Positions 1 to 6,321 are shown, counted from the stretch's first letter. The stretch: DNA of 9,263 nucleotides from Gammaproteobacteria bacterium (GCA_029288195.1 JARFPR010000102.1:1-9263), one strand, 5' to 3'. Notes: generated by a model not told the origin, from the sequence alone. Numbers and translations: made by a program.

Positions 1-120
1 CCCCCCACCACCTCCCCCTGCCCGCCCCCCCCCCCCGACCCCCCCAACCCGCCCCCCCCACCCTCAATTCCTCCCCCAACTACACCCGCCCGCACACCCC
101 CCCCCCCGGAACCCGGGACC
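1..120. other. C-rich low-complexity contig end, probable sequencing artefact
   Basis: The first 120 bases or so are dominated by C runs (one run of about 13) with scattered A, G and T. Composition then returns gradually to normal by about position 170. Read on the other strand this is a poly-G tail. Poly-G decay at read ends is known from two-colour Illumina chemistry, where absence of signal is called G, and a contig end built from such reads would look like this. The block sits exactly where the hydrolase gene should continue and does not encode a plausible continuation. I treat it as non-biological. A genuine C-rich tract is possible but less likely. Confidence 0.8.
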
Positions 121-1270
121 CCGGCGTCGCCTCTACCCCACCCTCTGGCGCCGCTGGAACCAGCAACACATCAACCGCAGCTGCCGGACGAGCCTGCGCC
201 AGGCCGATTAACGCGGCCAGGGGACCGACGAATTCCGACGATATATCGACCAGCGTATCGTCACTGATCAGTATCGGATTTTCATCACCTGCAGTGTAAG
301 TGATCCTGCGGCGCGCGGCCTCGGCCGGATCCAGCCCGTTGACGATCGCTGAATTCAATATCAAATCGTATACCATCGCCACATCGGAAGTCAGCTGAGC
401 GGCAGTTGGGGCATCCAGCGGAATCGCGTTGTAGGGCACGGTCGTGAAATACGGAATCGTGCTGACATTGGGGATGTTGGCCAGCACACCCTTGTTACCG
501 GGAGATGCTCCGGTCAGGGCTGCTACCAGGCCAGGATAAACCGCTGCGAAGGTCGCAGTCGGTGTTGCATCACCAAAGCCGGTACCGAAAGTCGGATTAT
601 CAGTGCCGGGAGATCCGGCCAAGGCGTTCAACAGGACATCGTTGTTTCCGACCCACAAGACGAAAAAAGTCGGTGCACGCGCCACCGCGTCGCCAATTAT
701 GCTGCTACCCGCAGGACCGGGTGACGTGGCGAAGCGTACGTAAAAGGGATTGGCCGTCGGCGGCATCGCGGCAAGGCCCGCCGGATCGCCATAGCTGGTC
801 AGGCTGAAATGAAATGACTTGGCCGAGGGCACGCCGAAGTTGTTGAACAGCATGCCTGGCATAGGCACCAGGTTGGTGGGCACTGACGGAGTGATCGGCA
901 CCGGCGTCAGCGGACGCTCAGGATCACCAGTCGGAGCCGCCACCAGTCGGTCGGCAACGGTCGTGGTCGGTATCCCGACAAAGCTGCCCGTGGCATCGGC
1001 CGACCTCAGCGGCTGCGCGAAAGCGCCGCCGCCCGCGAAGGCAAACTGCTGTGCCATGATTGCCGGGTAAGAATTCACCTGGCCATGCCGGTATAGAGCG
1101 CTATCGGCATAGCCCGCGGTCAAAGAGTCACCGATCGCAACAAAGGTTGAAAAATCGGCAGAGCCCGGGTCAGGGTCTTCGCTGGAATTTCCGGAAATTT
1201 CGGTACCGCAACCGACGATCAACGCCGCCACGGCAAGGCTGAACAAGCTTTTCTGTATTAGAAATTTCAT
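80..1270 (-). CDS. GDSL/SGNH-family lipoprotein hydrolase, C-terminus lost in artefact
   Basis: Probable outer-membrane-anchored esterase or lipase of the SGNH/GDSL family. Numbering from the ATG at 1270, residues 1-20 form a lipoprotein signal peptide ending in a lipobox IVGC, with Cys21 as the lipidation site. Residue +2 is Gly rather than Asp, so outer-membrane sorting is expected. Block I is FVAIGDSLTAG with the nucleophile Ser at about residue 49, and block III is WVGNND at about 206-211. The final catalytic block (DxxH) is not visible: after the segment DVLLVPAA (about residue 368-375) the translation turns Gly-rich and meets the C-tract. The stop at 80-82 is therefore not credible and the true gene should be longer. 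A GTG lies one codon upstream, but the ATG has better Shine-Dalgarno spacing. The gene starts 11 bases after the FadL-like gene, implying one transcript. Substrate unknown. Confidence 0.85.
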   Translation of the reverse strand: MKFLIQKSLFSLAVAALIVGCGTEISGNSSEDPDPGSADFSTFVAIGDSLTAGYADSALYRHGQVNSYPAIMAQQFAFAGGGAFAQPLRSADATGSFVGIPTTTVADRLVAAPTGDPERPLTPVPITPSVPTNLVPMPGMLFNNFGVPSAKSFHFSLTSYGDPAGLAAMPPTANPFYVRFATSPGPAGSSIIGDAVARAPTFFVLWVGNNDVLLNALAGSPGTDNPTFGTGFGDATPTATFAAVYPGLVAALTGASPGNKGVLANIPNVSTIPYFTTVPYNAIPLDAPTAAQLTSDVAMVYDLILNSAIVNGLDPAEAARRRITYTAGDENPILISDDTLVDISSEFVGPLAALIGLAQARPAAAVDVLLVPAAPEGGVEATPGSRVPGGGVCGRV

Positions 1271-1277
1271 CACTACT

Positions 1278-1283
1278 TCCCCT
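1278..1283 (-). promoter_or_regulatory. Ribosome binding site of the GDSL hydrolase
   Basis: On the minus strand AGGGGA lies 7 bases before the ATG at 1270. It overlaps the TAG stop of the upstream FadL-like gene (1282-1284), so ribosomes finishing the channel gene end on the Shine-Dalgarno of the hydrolase. This favours translational coupling and selects the ATG over the GTG at 1273. Confidence 0.65.
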
Positions 1284-2529
1284 AATACCGGTAAGTCAGG
1301 CCGAAGCCGATCGAATTCGCGGCCGAATCGTAGTCACCGCTGAACGGGATCGTAAATCCGCCCTCTTCATAATAATCATAGGAGTGCTCTTCATCATCGA
1401 AGGTCAGGATCAGCACAGATATATCTATCTCGAGATTCTTCGAGTAGTGGTAAGTCGCGCCGCCCGTGTAACCAATCGAATCGCCTCGCGGCGTGATCGG
1501 CTCGAACGAGCCATCCGGAATCGGTGTATCGTCGAAATATATACCGCCACGGAATGTCCACTTGTCGTTATAACGGTATTGCGCGCCGAAGCGATAGATG
1601 TTGGAGTCTTCGTATAAACGCGGGTTGTCGGAATCGAGACCCGTATCAAATTCGACCAGCAGCGTGTCGAACACATCCCAATAGGTGCGATTGATATCAA
1701 AGGCGAGGGTCAACTTGTCGCTGTATTTATAGGCAATACCGATCGTGAGTTCGGCTGGCAACGGCAGATCGGCGTCGAATTCGGTTTCTGCCGGAAAAGC
1801 ACCCTGCAGCGCGGGCGCAATATCACTGAACTCGGCGTCCTCGCCGCGCGCTTCGACTATTACCTCGGAGCGATAGCTGGCGCCAAAGGTCAGCTTGTCG
1901 TTGATCTTGTGCAAAATGCCGAGGTTATAGCCCCATTCGGTCAGGTTCGAGGCTTCAATCGTGACATTCGAACGGTTGCCGTTGGCATCGGTCAGCGAGG
2001 TCGACAGGTTGCGGTTGAAGTCGACCATGCCGATGACCAGCGCGGGACCGAAACCGACACTGGTCGACTCGTTGATCTGGTAGCCGATGGTCGGTTGGAT
2101 GTAAATGGATGCGAGCTCGATATTGTTAACGAGATGCGATCCGGCCCAGTCGGTGGGCCAATCGACCTTGTTGCCGTAGGGTGTATAAATCCCCAGGCCC
2201 CAGGAAAGCTTATCCGACAATTTGCTGGTGTAATACGCGTTTACCGGTGTGCCCAGCGGATTATCGGTTTCTTCGTCGACCAGCGTGTCCTGGTTTTCGT
2301 AGATTGTTTCACTCGCCAGCAGCGTCAGGCCACCAGTAAAATCCCGCTCGGCTTCGAGCTGGGTCATCGCGCCTGGATTAAAAAATACAACCTCGGCGCT
2401 CTCGCTCATCGCGACACCCGCATGCCCCATCGCCAGCGCCTTGTGACCCTGTGTCGCGACCCGGTAGCCGCCGGCATGCACCATGCCGGCAATGCTGAAA
2501 CCCAGCACTGTAATCATTATTCTTTTCAT
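1282..2529 (-). CDS. FadL/OmpP1/TodX-family outer-membrane transport protein
   Basis: Outer-membrane beta-barrel of the FadL family, which carries long-chain fatty acids or other hydrophobic compounds across the outer membrane. From the ATG at 2529 the protein has 415 residues. Residues 1-19 are a signal peptide (MKRIMITVLGFSIAGMVHA) with likely cleavage before GGYRVATQG. The N-terminal hatch region follows, with the family pattern of a Gly/Ala-rich stretch (ALAMGHAGVAM) and an FFNPG motif near residue 50. The rest alternates short amphipathic strands with polar loops, and the chain ends in an aromatic residue (GLTYRY), as barrel proteins do. An ATG 14 codons upstream (2571) is in frame but would put a polar extension before the signal peptide and lacks the strong Shine-Dalgarno. 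The immediate downstream partner is a lipoprotein GDSL hydrolase. Substrate cannot be read from sequence; alkane, aromatic and fatty-acid channels all belong here. Confidence 0.9.
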   Translation of the reverse strand: MKRIMITVLGFSIAGMVHAGGYRVATQGHKALAMGHAGVAMSESAEVVFFNPGAMTQLEAERDFTGGLTLLASETIYENQDTLVDEETDNPLGTPVNAYYTSKLSDKLSWGLGIYTPYGNKVDWPTDWAGSHLVNNIELASIYIQPTIGYQINESTSVGFGPALVIGMVDFNRNLSTSLTDANGNRSNVTIEASNLTEWGYNLGILHKINDKLTFGASYRSEVIVEARGEDAEFSDIAPALQGAFPAETEFDADLPLPAELTIGIAYKYSDKLTLAFDINRTYWDVFDTLLVEFDTGLDSDNPRLYEDSNIYRFGAQYRYNDKWTFRGGIYFDDTPIPDGSFEPITPRGDSIGYTGGATYHYSKNLEIDISVLILTFDDEEHSYDYYEEGGFTIPFSGDYDSAANSIGFGLTYRY

Positions 2530-2538
2530 GAATTGACT

Positions 2539-2544
2539 CTCTCC
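2539..2544 (-). promoter_or_regulatory. Ribosome binding site of the FadL-like gene
   Basis: The minus-strand stretch GGGGGGAGAGAG ends 7 bases before the ATG at 2529; the best core, GGAGAG, has 9-base spacing. This supports the ATG at 2529 over the longer frame starting at 2571. Confidence 0.6.
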
Positions 2545-2615
2545 CCCCAGGCTGGAAACCTGATCTCGCATATTAATCCCGGGAGTTTGAAGCGGATTGC
2601 CGGGTATCTTCCCGT

Positions 2616-2645
2616 TTTAATGCAACCGACGGTTTTTGTTATATT
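2616..2645 (+). promoter_or_regulatory. Candidate extended -10 promoter for the SET-domain gene
   Basis: TATATT at 2640-2645 is preceded by TG at 2637-2638, giving TGTTATATT, an extended -10 form of a sigma-70 promoter. A poor -35 candidate (TTTAAT, 2616-2621) lies 18 bases upstream. Transcription would begin near 2652, leaving a leader of about 40 bases that contains the Shine-Dalgarno of the SET gene. Inferred from pattern only. Confidence 0.4.
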
Positions 2646-2679
2646 CCGCGATTAGTCGCAAAATAATACCCTTAAGCTC

Positions 2680-2685
2680 AGGAAA
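2680..2685 (+). promoter_or_regulatory. Ribosome binding site supporting a TTG start
   Basis: AGGAAA lies 9 bases before the TTG at 2695. No in-frame ATG or GTG occurs between the upstream in-frame stop (2653-2655) and this TTG, so the site supports the non-standard start. Confidence 0.6.
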
Positions 2686-2694
2686 TTCAAACCA

Positions 2695-2997
2695 TTGATT
2701 GTTGAAACTACCTACTTGGCTGACAGTGCAATCCACGGTAAGGGCTTATTTGCCAATACCCTGATCACCGCTGGCACTGTAATCGGGTGGCTAAATGGCA
2801 GGCCCAGCGAGGCTGACGGTACTTATGTTCTCTGGATTAGTGAAAGCCGGGGTATTGAAGTTCTCTGTGATTTTAAATACATCAATCATTCGGATGATCC
2901 CAACGCCTGTTACTACGATGACCTAAGCGTGGTCGCGTTACGCGATATCGAGCCGGACGAAGAAATTACCCACAACTATTTTAGTAACGACTGGTGA
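2695..2997 (+). CDS. Stand-alone SET-domain protein, putative lysine methyltransferase
   Basis: A 100-residue protein that is almost entirely a minimal SET domain, the fold of S-adenosylmethionine-dependent protein-lysine methyltransferases. The motifs occur in the expected order: HGKGLFA (about residues 14-20; SET motif I, cofactor contact), KYINHSDDPNA (61-71; the NHSxxPN pseudoknot motif), and DEEITHNYF (88-96; counterpart of the ELTYDY motif, with Tyr95 in the catalytic tyrosine position). The pre-SET and post-SET zinc cysteine clusters of eukaryotic enzymes are absent, and the insert between motifs is short, as in other small bacterial SET proteins. The start is TTG. The gene stands between the divergent FadL-like gene and the co-directional Pcm-like gene, 60 bases from the latter's likely start. 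The target protein is unknown; activity is inferred from motifs only. Confidence 0.85.
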   Translation: MIVETTYLADSAIHGKGLFANTLITAGTVIGWLNGRPSEADGTYVLWISESRGIEVLCDFKYINHSDDPNACYYDDLSVVALRDIEPDEEITHNYFSNDW

Positions 2998-3021
2998 TTA
3001 CCTTTACCCAGGTGCTATATT
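2992..3021 (+). promoter_or_regulatory. Candidate extended -10 promoter for the Pcm-like/rhodanese/tolC genes
   Basis: TATATT at 3016-3021 is preceded by TG at 3013-3014 (TGCTATATT), an extended -10. The -35 candidate TGGTGA (2992-2997) has 18-base spacing and only half the consensus; it coincides with the end of the SET gene. Transcription would start near 3028. The same TGnTATATT form precedes the SET gene. Confidence 0.4.
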
Positions 3022-3057
3022 AACGTATCGCTTTCAAGTCCAAGTATGCATGCTTCC

Positions 3058-3684
3058 ATGAACAACACCGAAATCGCCAAGTTCAACATGATCGAACAAC
3101 AGATCCGCCCCTGGGAAGTGCTCGATCACCAGGTGTTGTCAACCTTAAGCCAGATGAAGCGTGAAGACTTTGTCAGGGAAGCTTACAAGGGGCTGGCTTA
3201 TGCAGATTGCCAGATCCCGGTCGCCAATGGCGTCAGCATGCTGCCACCGACGATCGAAGGGCGCATGCTGCAGGCCTTGCTGATCAACCCCGAAGACCAG
3301 GTACTGGTGGTCGGCAGTGGTGGCGGCTACATCACGGCCTGCCTGGCGCACCTGGCACATCAGGTTACCAGTGTCGATCCCAGCGCTGAAATCATCGACT
3401 TCGCCCGGACCAACGTCACCAATAGCGGGCAGGACAATGTCGAATTCCAGCAACTCGGACTGGCACAGATCGATTTCGCCTCCGCTTTCGATGCAATCGC
3501 GGTAACCGGCTCATTGCCGAGCGTACCATCGAATTTGAAACTGGCGTTAACAATGGGCGGCAGGATGTTTATTGTCACTGGCCACTCGCCTGTTATGCAG
3601 TCGCTACTGATTACCCGTGTCGGTGAAACCGAATGGACCACCCAGTCACTGTTTGAAACAGACTTGCCCCGACTGCGTGCCTAG
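3058..3684 (+). CDS. Protein-L-isoaspartate O-methyltransferase-like protein (Pcm family)
   Basis: A 208-residue protein from the ATG at 3058 that belongs by sequence to the Pcm family, S-adenosylmethionine-dependent methyltransferases that repair isoaspartyl residues. The N-terminus (FNMIEQQIRPWEVLD) and the segment KREDFV match the family, and QVLVVGSGGGYITACLA is the Rossmann-fold cofactor loop. It is followed by an acidic end-of-strand residue in VTSVDPSAE and by GGRMFIVTG near the C-terminus. The family's substrate loop, usually LPIGxGQTISxP, here reads IPVANGVSMLPP, so the conserved Q, T/I and Ser are changed. True repair activity is doubtful; a divergent paralogue is more likely. An in-frame ATG exists at 3046, but homologues as I recall them begin close to MNxxxxFNMIEQQ. 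No clear Shine-Dalgarno precedes either start. It is the first gene of the rightward cluster, 11 bases before the rhodanese gene. Confidence 0.85.
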   Translation: MNNTEIAKFNMIEQQIRPWEVLDHQVLSTLSQMKREDFVREAYKGLAYADCQIPVANGVSMLPPTIEGRMLQALLINPEDQVLVVGSGGGYITACLAHLAHQVTSVDPSAEIIDFARTNVTNSGQDNVEFQQLGLAQIDFASAFDAIAVTGSLPSVPSNLKLALTMGGRMFIVTGHSPVMQSLLITRVGETEWTTQSLFETDLPRLRA

Positions 3685-3695
3685 TTGCCCCGGCA

Positions 3696-4010
3696 ATGCA
3701 TAGCATCAGCGTAGTGCAACTGGCCGCACAGCTGGAAACTGAGAAACCATTGTTGCTCGACGTAAGGGAACCCTGGGAATACGAGATTTGCCATATCGAC
3801 GGCAGTATTAATATCCCGATGGAGCATATTCCGCAACAGTTATCAAAGCTGCAAGGGGCCACGGCGATAGTCGTGATCTGCCACCACGGAATTCGTAGCC
3901 AGAATGTCATCCGTTTCCTGCAACACCAGTCGGTCGACGGCTTGGTGAATCTCGACGGCGGTGTTGATGCCTGGGCACGTGAGGTCGACCCTGATATGCC
4001 GCTGTATTAA
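3696..4010 (+). CDS. Single-domain rhodanese-like sulfurtransferase
   Basis: A 104-residue protein made of one rhodanese domain, with no signal peptide, so probably cytoplasmic. Visible family landmarks are LLLDVREPWEYEICHIDGSINIP (split here as LLLDVREPWEYE, residues 19-30, and HIDGSINIP, 33-41), the active-site loop CHHGIRS with nucleophile Cys62, and LDGGVDAWA (87-95) near the end. Such domains carry a persulfide on the loop cysteine and pass sulfur to cyanide, thioredoxin or thiol partners; the physiological acceptor is unknown. The loop has the six-residue size typical of sulfurtransferases rather than the longer one of Cdc25-like phosphatases. It starts 11 bases after the Pcm-like gene and ends 40 bases before tolC, so it is very likely co-transcribed with the former. 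Conservation of this pairing beside tolC in gammaproteobacteria is recalled, not tested here. Confidence 0.92.
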   Translation: MHSISVVQLAAQLETEKPLLLDVREPWEYEICHIDGSINIPMEHIPQQLSKLQGATAIVVICHHGIRSQNVIRFLQHQSVDGLVNLDGGVDAWAREVDPDMPLY

Positions 4011-4027
4011 TCAGATCACAGTTTCTT

Positions 4028-4033
4028 TATAAT
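4028..4033 (+). promoter_or_regulatory. Perfect -10 hexamer just before tolC
   Basis: TATAAT at 4028-4033 matches the sigma-70 -10 consensus exactly, but no good -35 lies 16-18 bases upstream; the best is a TTAATC-like stretch at about 4007. If used, transcription would start near 4040, only about 10 bases before the tolC ATG. It would support an internal promoter for tolC-lpxL-waaA, or it may be an A/T-rich chance match. Confidence 0.3.
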
Positions 4034-4050
4034 TCGCGCGAGCTAAAAAC

Positions 4051-5379
4051 ATGAAACTTCTAATGCAAAAACCCTCATTCAAGTTGGTATTACTAATTTT
4101 GCTTTCCTGGTGGCAGGCGTCGTCAGCCGAGGATCTTGTTACCGTCTACGGACTCGCGCTAAACAACGACGCCGAACTGATGATTGCAGAATCCAATTAC
4201 CTGGCTGCAGTCCAGGCACTACCACTGGCTCGTTCCGGACGCAAGCCGCAGATATCTTTGAATGCAAGTGGCAGCACGCGTGAATCGGACAACTCTGAAA
4301 CCGGGGACAGTGACGTTGATACCGTCGGCTATAGCCTCAACTTGACGCAGTCGCTTTATGACACTGAAACCCAGGGCGATATCAACATCGCCGAAGCCAG
4401 CACCGCGGCGGAGCTAGCGCGGTTGAATGCTGCCCGCCAGGCTTTAATCCTGCGGGTTGCAGAAACCTATTTCGAAATTCTCGCGGCCGAGGATAACGTC
4501 GAGTTCGCTTATGCCGAACGTACCGCGATTGCACGTCAGCTGGAACAGGCGCAAAAACGTTTTGAAGTGGGACTGATTGCCATTACCGACGTGCAGGAGG
4601 CACAGGCTCGATTCGACACTGCCGAAGCGGACGCGATTCTGGCCGAAAACGTACTCGAAAATGCGATCCAGTCACTGGTGGTTATTACCGCCGACTCTTC
4701 GATCAAGCAACTGGCACCGCTGGGAGACGACCTCAAGCTATCGCTACCCGACCCGACCACCGCCGAACCCTGGGTTACACTGGCCTTAAAAAATAACCTT
4801 GATCTTATCGCGGCACAACAAGATCTTAATGCGGCGCGCTACGAGCGTGACAAAAATTCCAGGAGCGGGTATCCAACCCTCGATCTGACAGCAAGTTACG
4901 CGGATAACGATGTCGATGGCGACGAACTCAGAGGTGATTACCAACAGGATGACCTGACCCTGGGTATCGAGTTACAGGTCCCCATCTATACCGGCGGTCG
5001 CATTAGTGCGGAGCGAGCCCAGGCCGATTCAAATTTTGTCTCCGCCAAGAACACGCTGCTATTGCAAACCCGGTTGGCTTCACAGCAATCGCGAACAGCC
5101 TATCTCGACGTGGTTTCAGGTATAAGCCAGGTGCGGGCACTCAAGCAGGCACTCGATTCGAGTAATATCGCACTCGCAGCAACCCAGGCCGGCTTCGATG
5201 TTGGTACACGAACCTCGGTCGATGTGCTGATATCACTGCGCGAAACCTACCGTGCCCAGCGCGACTACGCGCGTTCGCGTTACGACTTCCTGCTCAACAA
5301 ATTGAGACTGAAACAGGCGGCGGGAATTCTGCAGGAAGACGATATGTTTGAAATCAACCGCTGGTTGATTCAGCAATAG
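4051..5379 (+). CDS. tolC: TolC-family outer-membrane efflux/secretion channel
   Basis: A 442-residue TolC-family outer-membrane protein, the trimeric exit duct for RND or ABC efflux pumps and type I secretion. Residues 1-26 are a signal peptide (hydrophobic LVLLILLSWWQ, likely cleavage after ASSA). Two homologous outer-membrane-efflux repeats follow, roughly residues 27-220 and 235-425. Each has long heptad-rich helices (for example LRVAETYFEILAAEDNVEF) and a strand pair in the barrel region: YSLNLTQSLYDTE in repeat one and LGIELQVPIYTGGRI in repeat two, the latter carrying the conserved P-x-Y/F-x-GGR signature. Length is somewhat below the E. coli protein but normal for the family. No pump or adaptor gene is adjacent; instead, lipid A genes follow after 3 bases. 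The start lacks a clear Shine-Dalgarno; a second in-frame ATG is four codons in. The symbol marks family membership; orthology to E. coli TolC rather than a type I secretion specialist is not settled. Confidence 0.92.
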   Translation: MKLLMQKPSFKLVLLILLSWWQASSAEDLVTVYGLALNNDAELMIAESNYLAAVQALPLARSGRKPQISLNASGSTRESDNSETGDSDVDTVGYSLNLTQSLYDTETQGDINIAEASTAAELARLNAARQALILRVAETYFEILAAEDNVEFAYAERTAIARQLEQAQKRFEVGLIAITDVQEAQARFDTAEADAILAENVLENAIQSLVVITADSSIKQLAPLGDDLKLSLPDPTTAEPWVTLALKNNLDLIAAQQDLNAARYERDKNSRSGYPTLDLTASYADNDVDGDELRGDYQQDDLTLGIELQVPIYTGGRISAERAQADSNFVSAKNTLLLQTRLASQQSRTAYLDVVSGISQVRALKQALDSSNIALAATQAGFDVGTRTSVDVLISLRETYRAQRDYARSRYDFLLNKLRLKQAAGILQEDDMFEINRWLIQQ

Positions 5380-5382
5380 TCG

Positions 5383-6312
5383 ATGGGTGAACAAAGCTCC
5401 GTACTATTCAAGGCGAGCGACTACTATTCCCCGAAGTTCTGGCCCATGTGGTGCATTATCGGCCTGCTACGCCTGGTTTCCCTGCTACCCTTTCGCATCG
5501 CATTATTCATAGGTCGCCTCGTTGGCCGCTTCATTTACCTGATTACCGGTGAGCGCAAGAAAATAGTGGATCGCAATCTCGCACGCTGTTTTCCCGAGAA
5601 ATCCCTCGAACAACGCAATCACATCAAGATTGCCTGCTATCAGAATATCGGTACTTCGCTGATCGAGATGGCAATGTGCTGGTGGTGGCAAGCGGACAAG
5701 CTGAAGTCCATTGTCGAGATCGAGGGGCGCGAGCACCTCGACGCAGTTCTGGACAGTGGACGTGGCGCGATCTTGTTGACGGGTCACTTCACCAGCCTGG
5801 AAATCGGGGCTCGTTTACTGGCGCTATTCATGCCGGTGCAGGTGATGTATCGCACTCAACGCAACCAGCTGTTCGACAGCTATCTCTACACCCGGCGCAG
5901 CCAATACTTCGTTAATACTGTTTCGCGCAAGAATACCCGGCAGTTGGTAAAGGGCATCAAGAATAAAATTCCAACCTGGTATGCTCCGGATCAGGATTTC
6001 AAGCGCGAGCGAAACGTGTTCGCCCCTTTCATGGGCATCGCTACAGCGACCATAACCGCGAGTTCACGCCTGGCGCAATCGTCAGGTGCCGCGATGCTGC
6101 CCTATTATCCGGAACGTAAAAAGGATGGCAGTGGCTACATTCTCCACATCGACCCACCGCTTGAGGACTTCCCCAGCGCAGACGAATTCAAAGACGCCAG
6201 CAGCATAAACCAGTCGATCGAAAAGTACGTGCGCGAGTTTCCCGAAAATTACATGTGGATACACCAGCGCTTTAAAACCCGCCCTCCCGGTGAAGCACCC
6301 TTCTACCCGTGA
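5383..6312 (+). CDS. lpxL: Lipid A late acyltransferase, LpxL/HtrB type
   Basis: A 309-residue member of the LpxL/LpxM/LpxP family, inner-membrane enzymes that transfer a secondary acyl chain from acyl-ACP to Kdo-lipid A precursor. The N-terminus has a membrane segment (about residues 22-54). The catalytic H-x4-E motif is HFTSLE (His135, Glu140), embedded in TGHFTSLEIGARL, which closely resembles the E. coli LpxL version. Downstream are VMYRTQRN (about 154-161), WYAPDQDF (199-206; counterpart of the WYAPDHDY segment) and MWIHQRFKTRPPGE (291-304), the family's C-terminal signature. Which acyl chain and position it uses cannot be read from sequence; LpxL or LpxP are both possible, LpxM less so. 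It begins 3 bases after the tolC stop and is followed by waaA after 9 bases. WaaA makes the Kdo-bearing acceptor that LpxL-type enzymes prefer, so the adjacency is functional. Confidence 0.9.
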   Translation: MGEQSSVLFKASDYYSPKFWPMWCIIGLLRLVSLLPFRIALFIGRLVGRFIYLITGERKKIVDRNLARCFPEKSLEQRNHIKIACYQNIGTSLIEMAMCWWWQADKLKSIVEIEGREHLDAVLDSGRGAILLTGHFTSLEIGARLLALFMPVQVMYRTQRNQLFDSYLYTRRSQYFVNTVSRKNTRQLVKGIKNKIPTWYAPDQDFKRERNVFAPFMGIATATITASSRLAQSSGAAMLPYYPERKKDGSGYILHIDPPLEDFPSADEFKDASSINQSIEKYVREFPENYMWIHQRFKTRPPGEAPFYP

Positions 6313-6321
6313 GCGGATAAA

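Larger units (their letters stand above)
2530..2694. other. Divergent intergenic region between the FadL-like and SET genes
   Basis: This 165-base spacer separates divergent genes and must hold promoters in both directions. On the plus strand an extended -10 is visible (listed separately). On the minus strand I see only A/T-rich candidates such as TTAATA around 2571-2577 with no good -35, so the channel gene promoter is unassigned. Two short inverted repeats (2601-2614 and 2624-2634), each followed by Ts, are too weak to call. Confidence 0.5.

Noticed and set aside
1..120. Possible telomere-like or recombination C-tract
   Set aside because: The runs have no repeating unit, and composition decays gradually into a coding sequence, which fits read-end artefact better than a biological repeat.
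2601..2618. CGGG / CCCG hairpin followed by four Ts, resembling a terminator
   Set aside because: The stem is only 4 bp, and it lies between divergent genes where no plus-strand transcript needs to end.
2624..2640. AACC-GAC-GGTT stem followed by Ts
   Set aside because: A 4-bp stem with a 3-base loop is too weak, and it overlaps the candidate promoter of the SET gene.
1909..2655. A 248-codon open frame on the plus strand, antisense to the FadL-like gene
   Set aside because: It mirrors a strongly supported barrel protein with a signal peptide on the other strand, has no recognisable motif, and runs through the divergent promoter region.
2695..3684. Possibility that the SET and Pcm-like genes form a defence or modification island
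   Set aside because: No restriction, nuclease, toxin, recombinase or phage genes are nearby, and base composition does not differ visibly from the flanking core genes.
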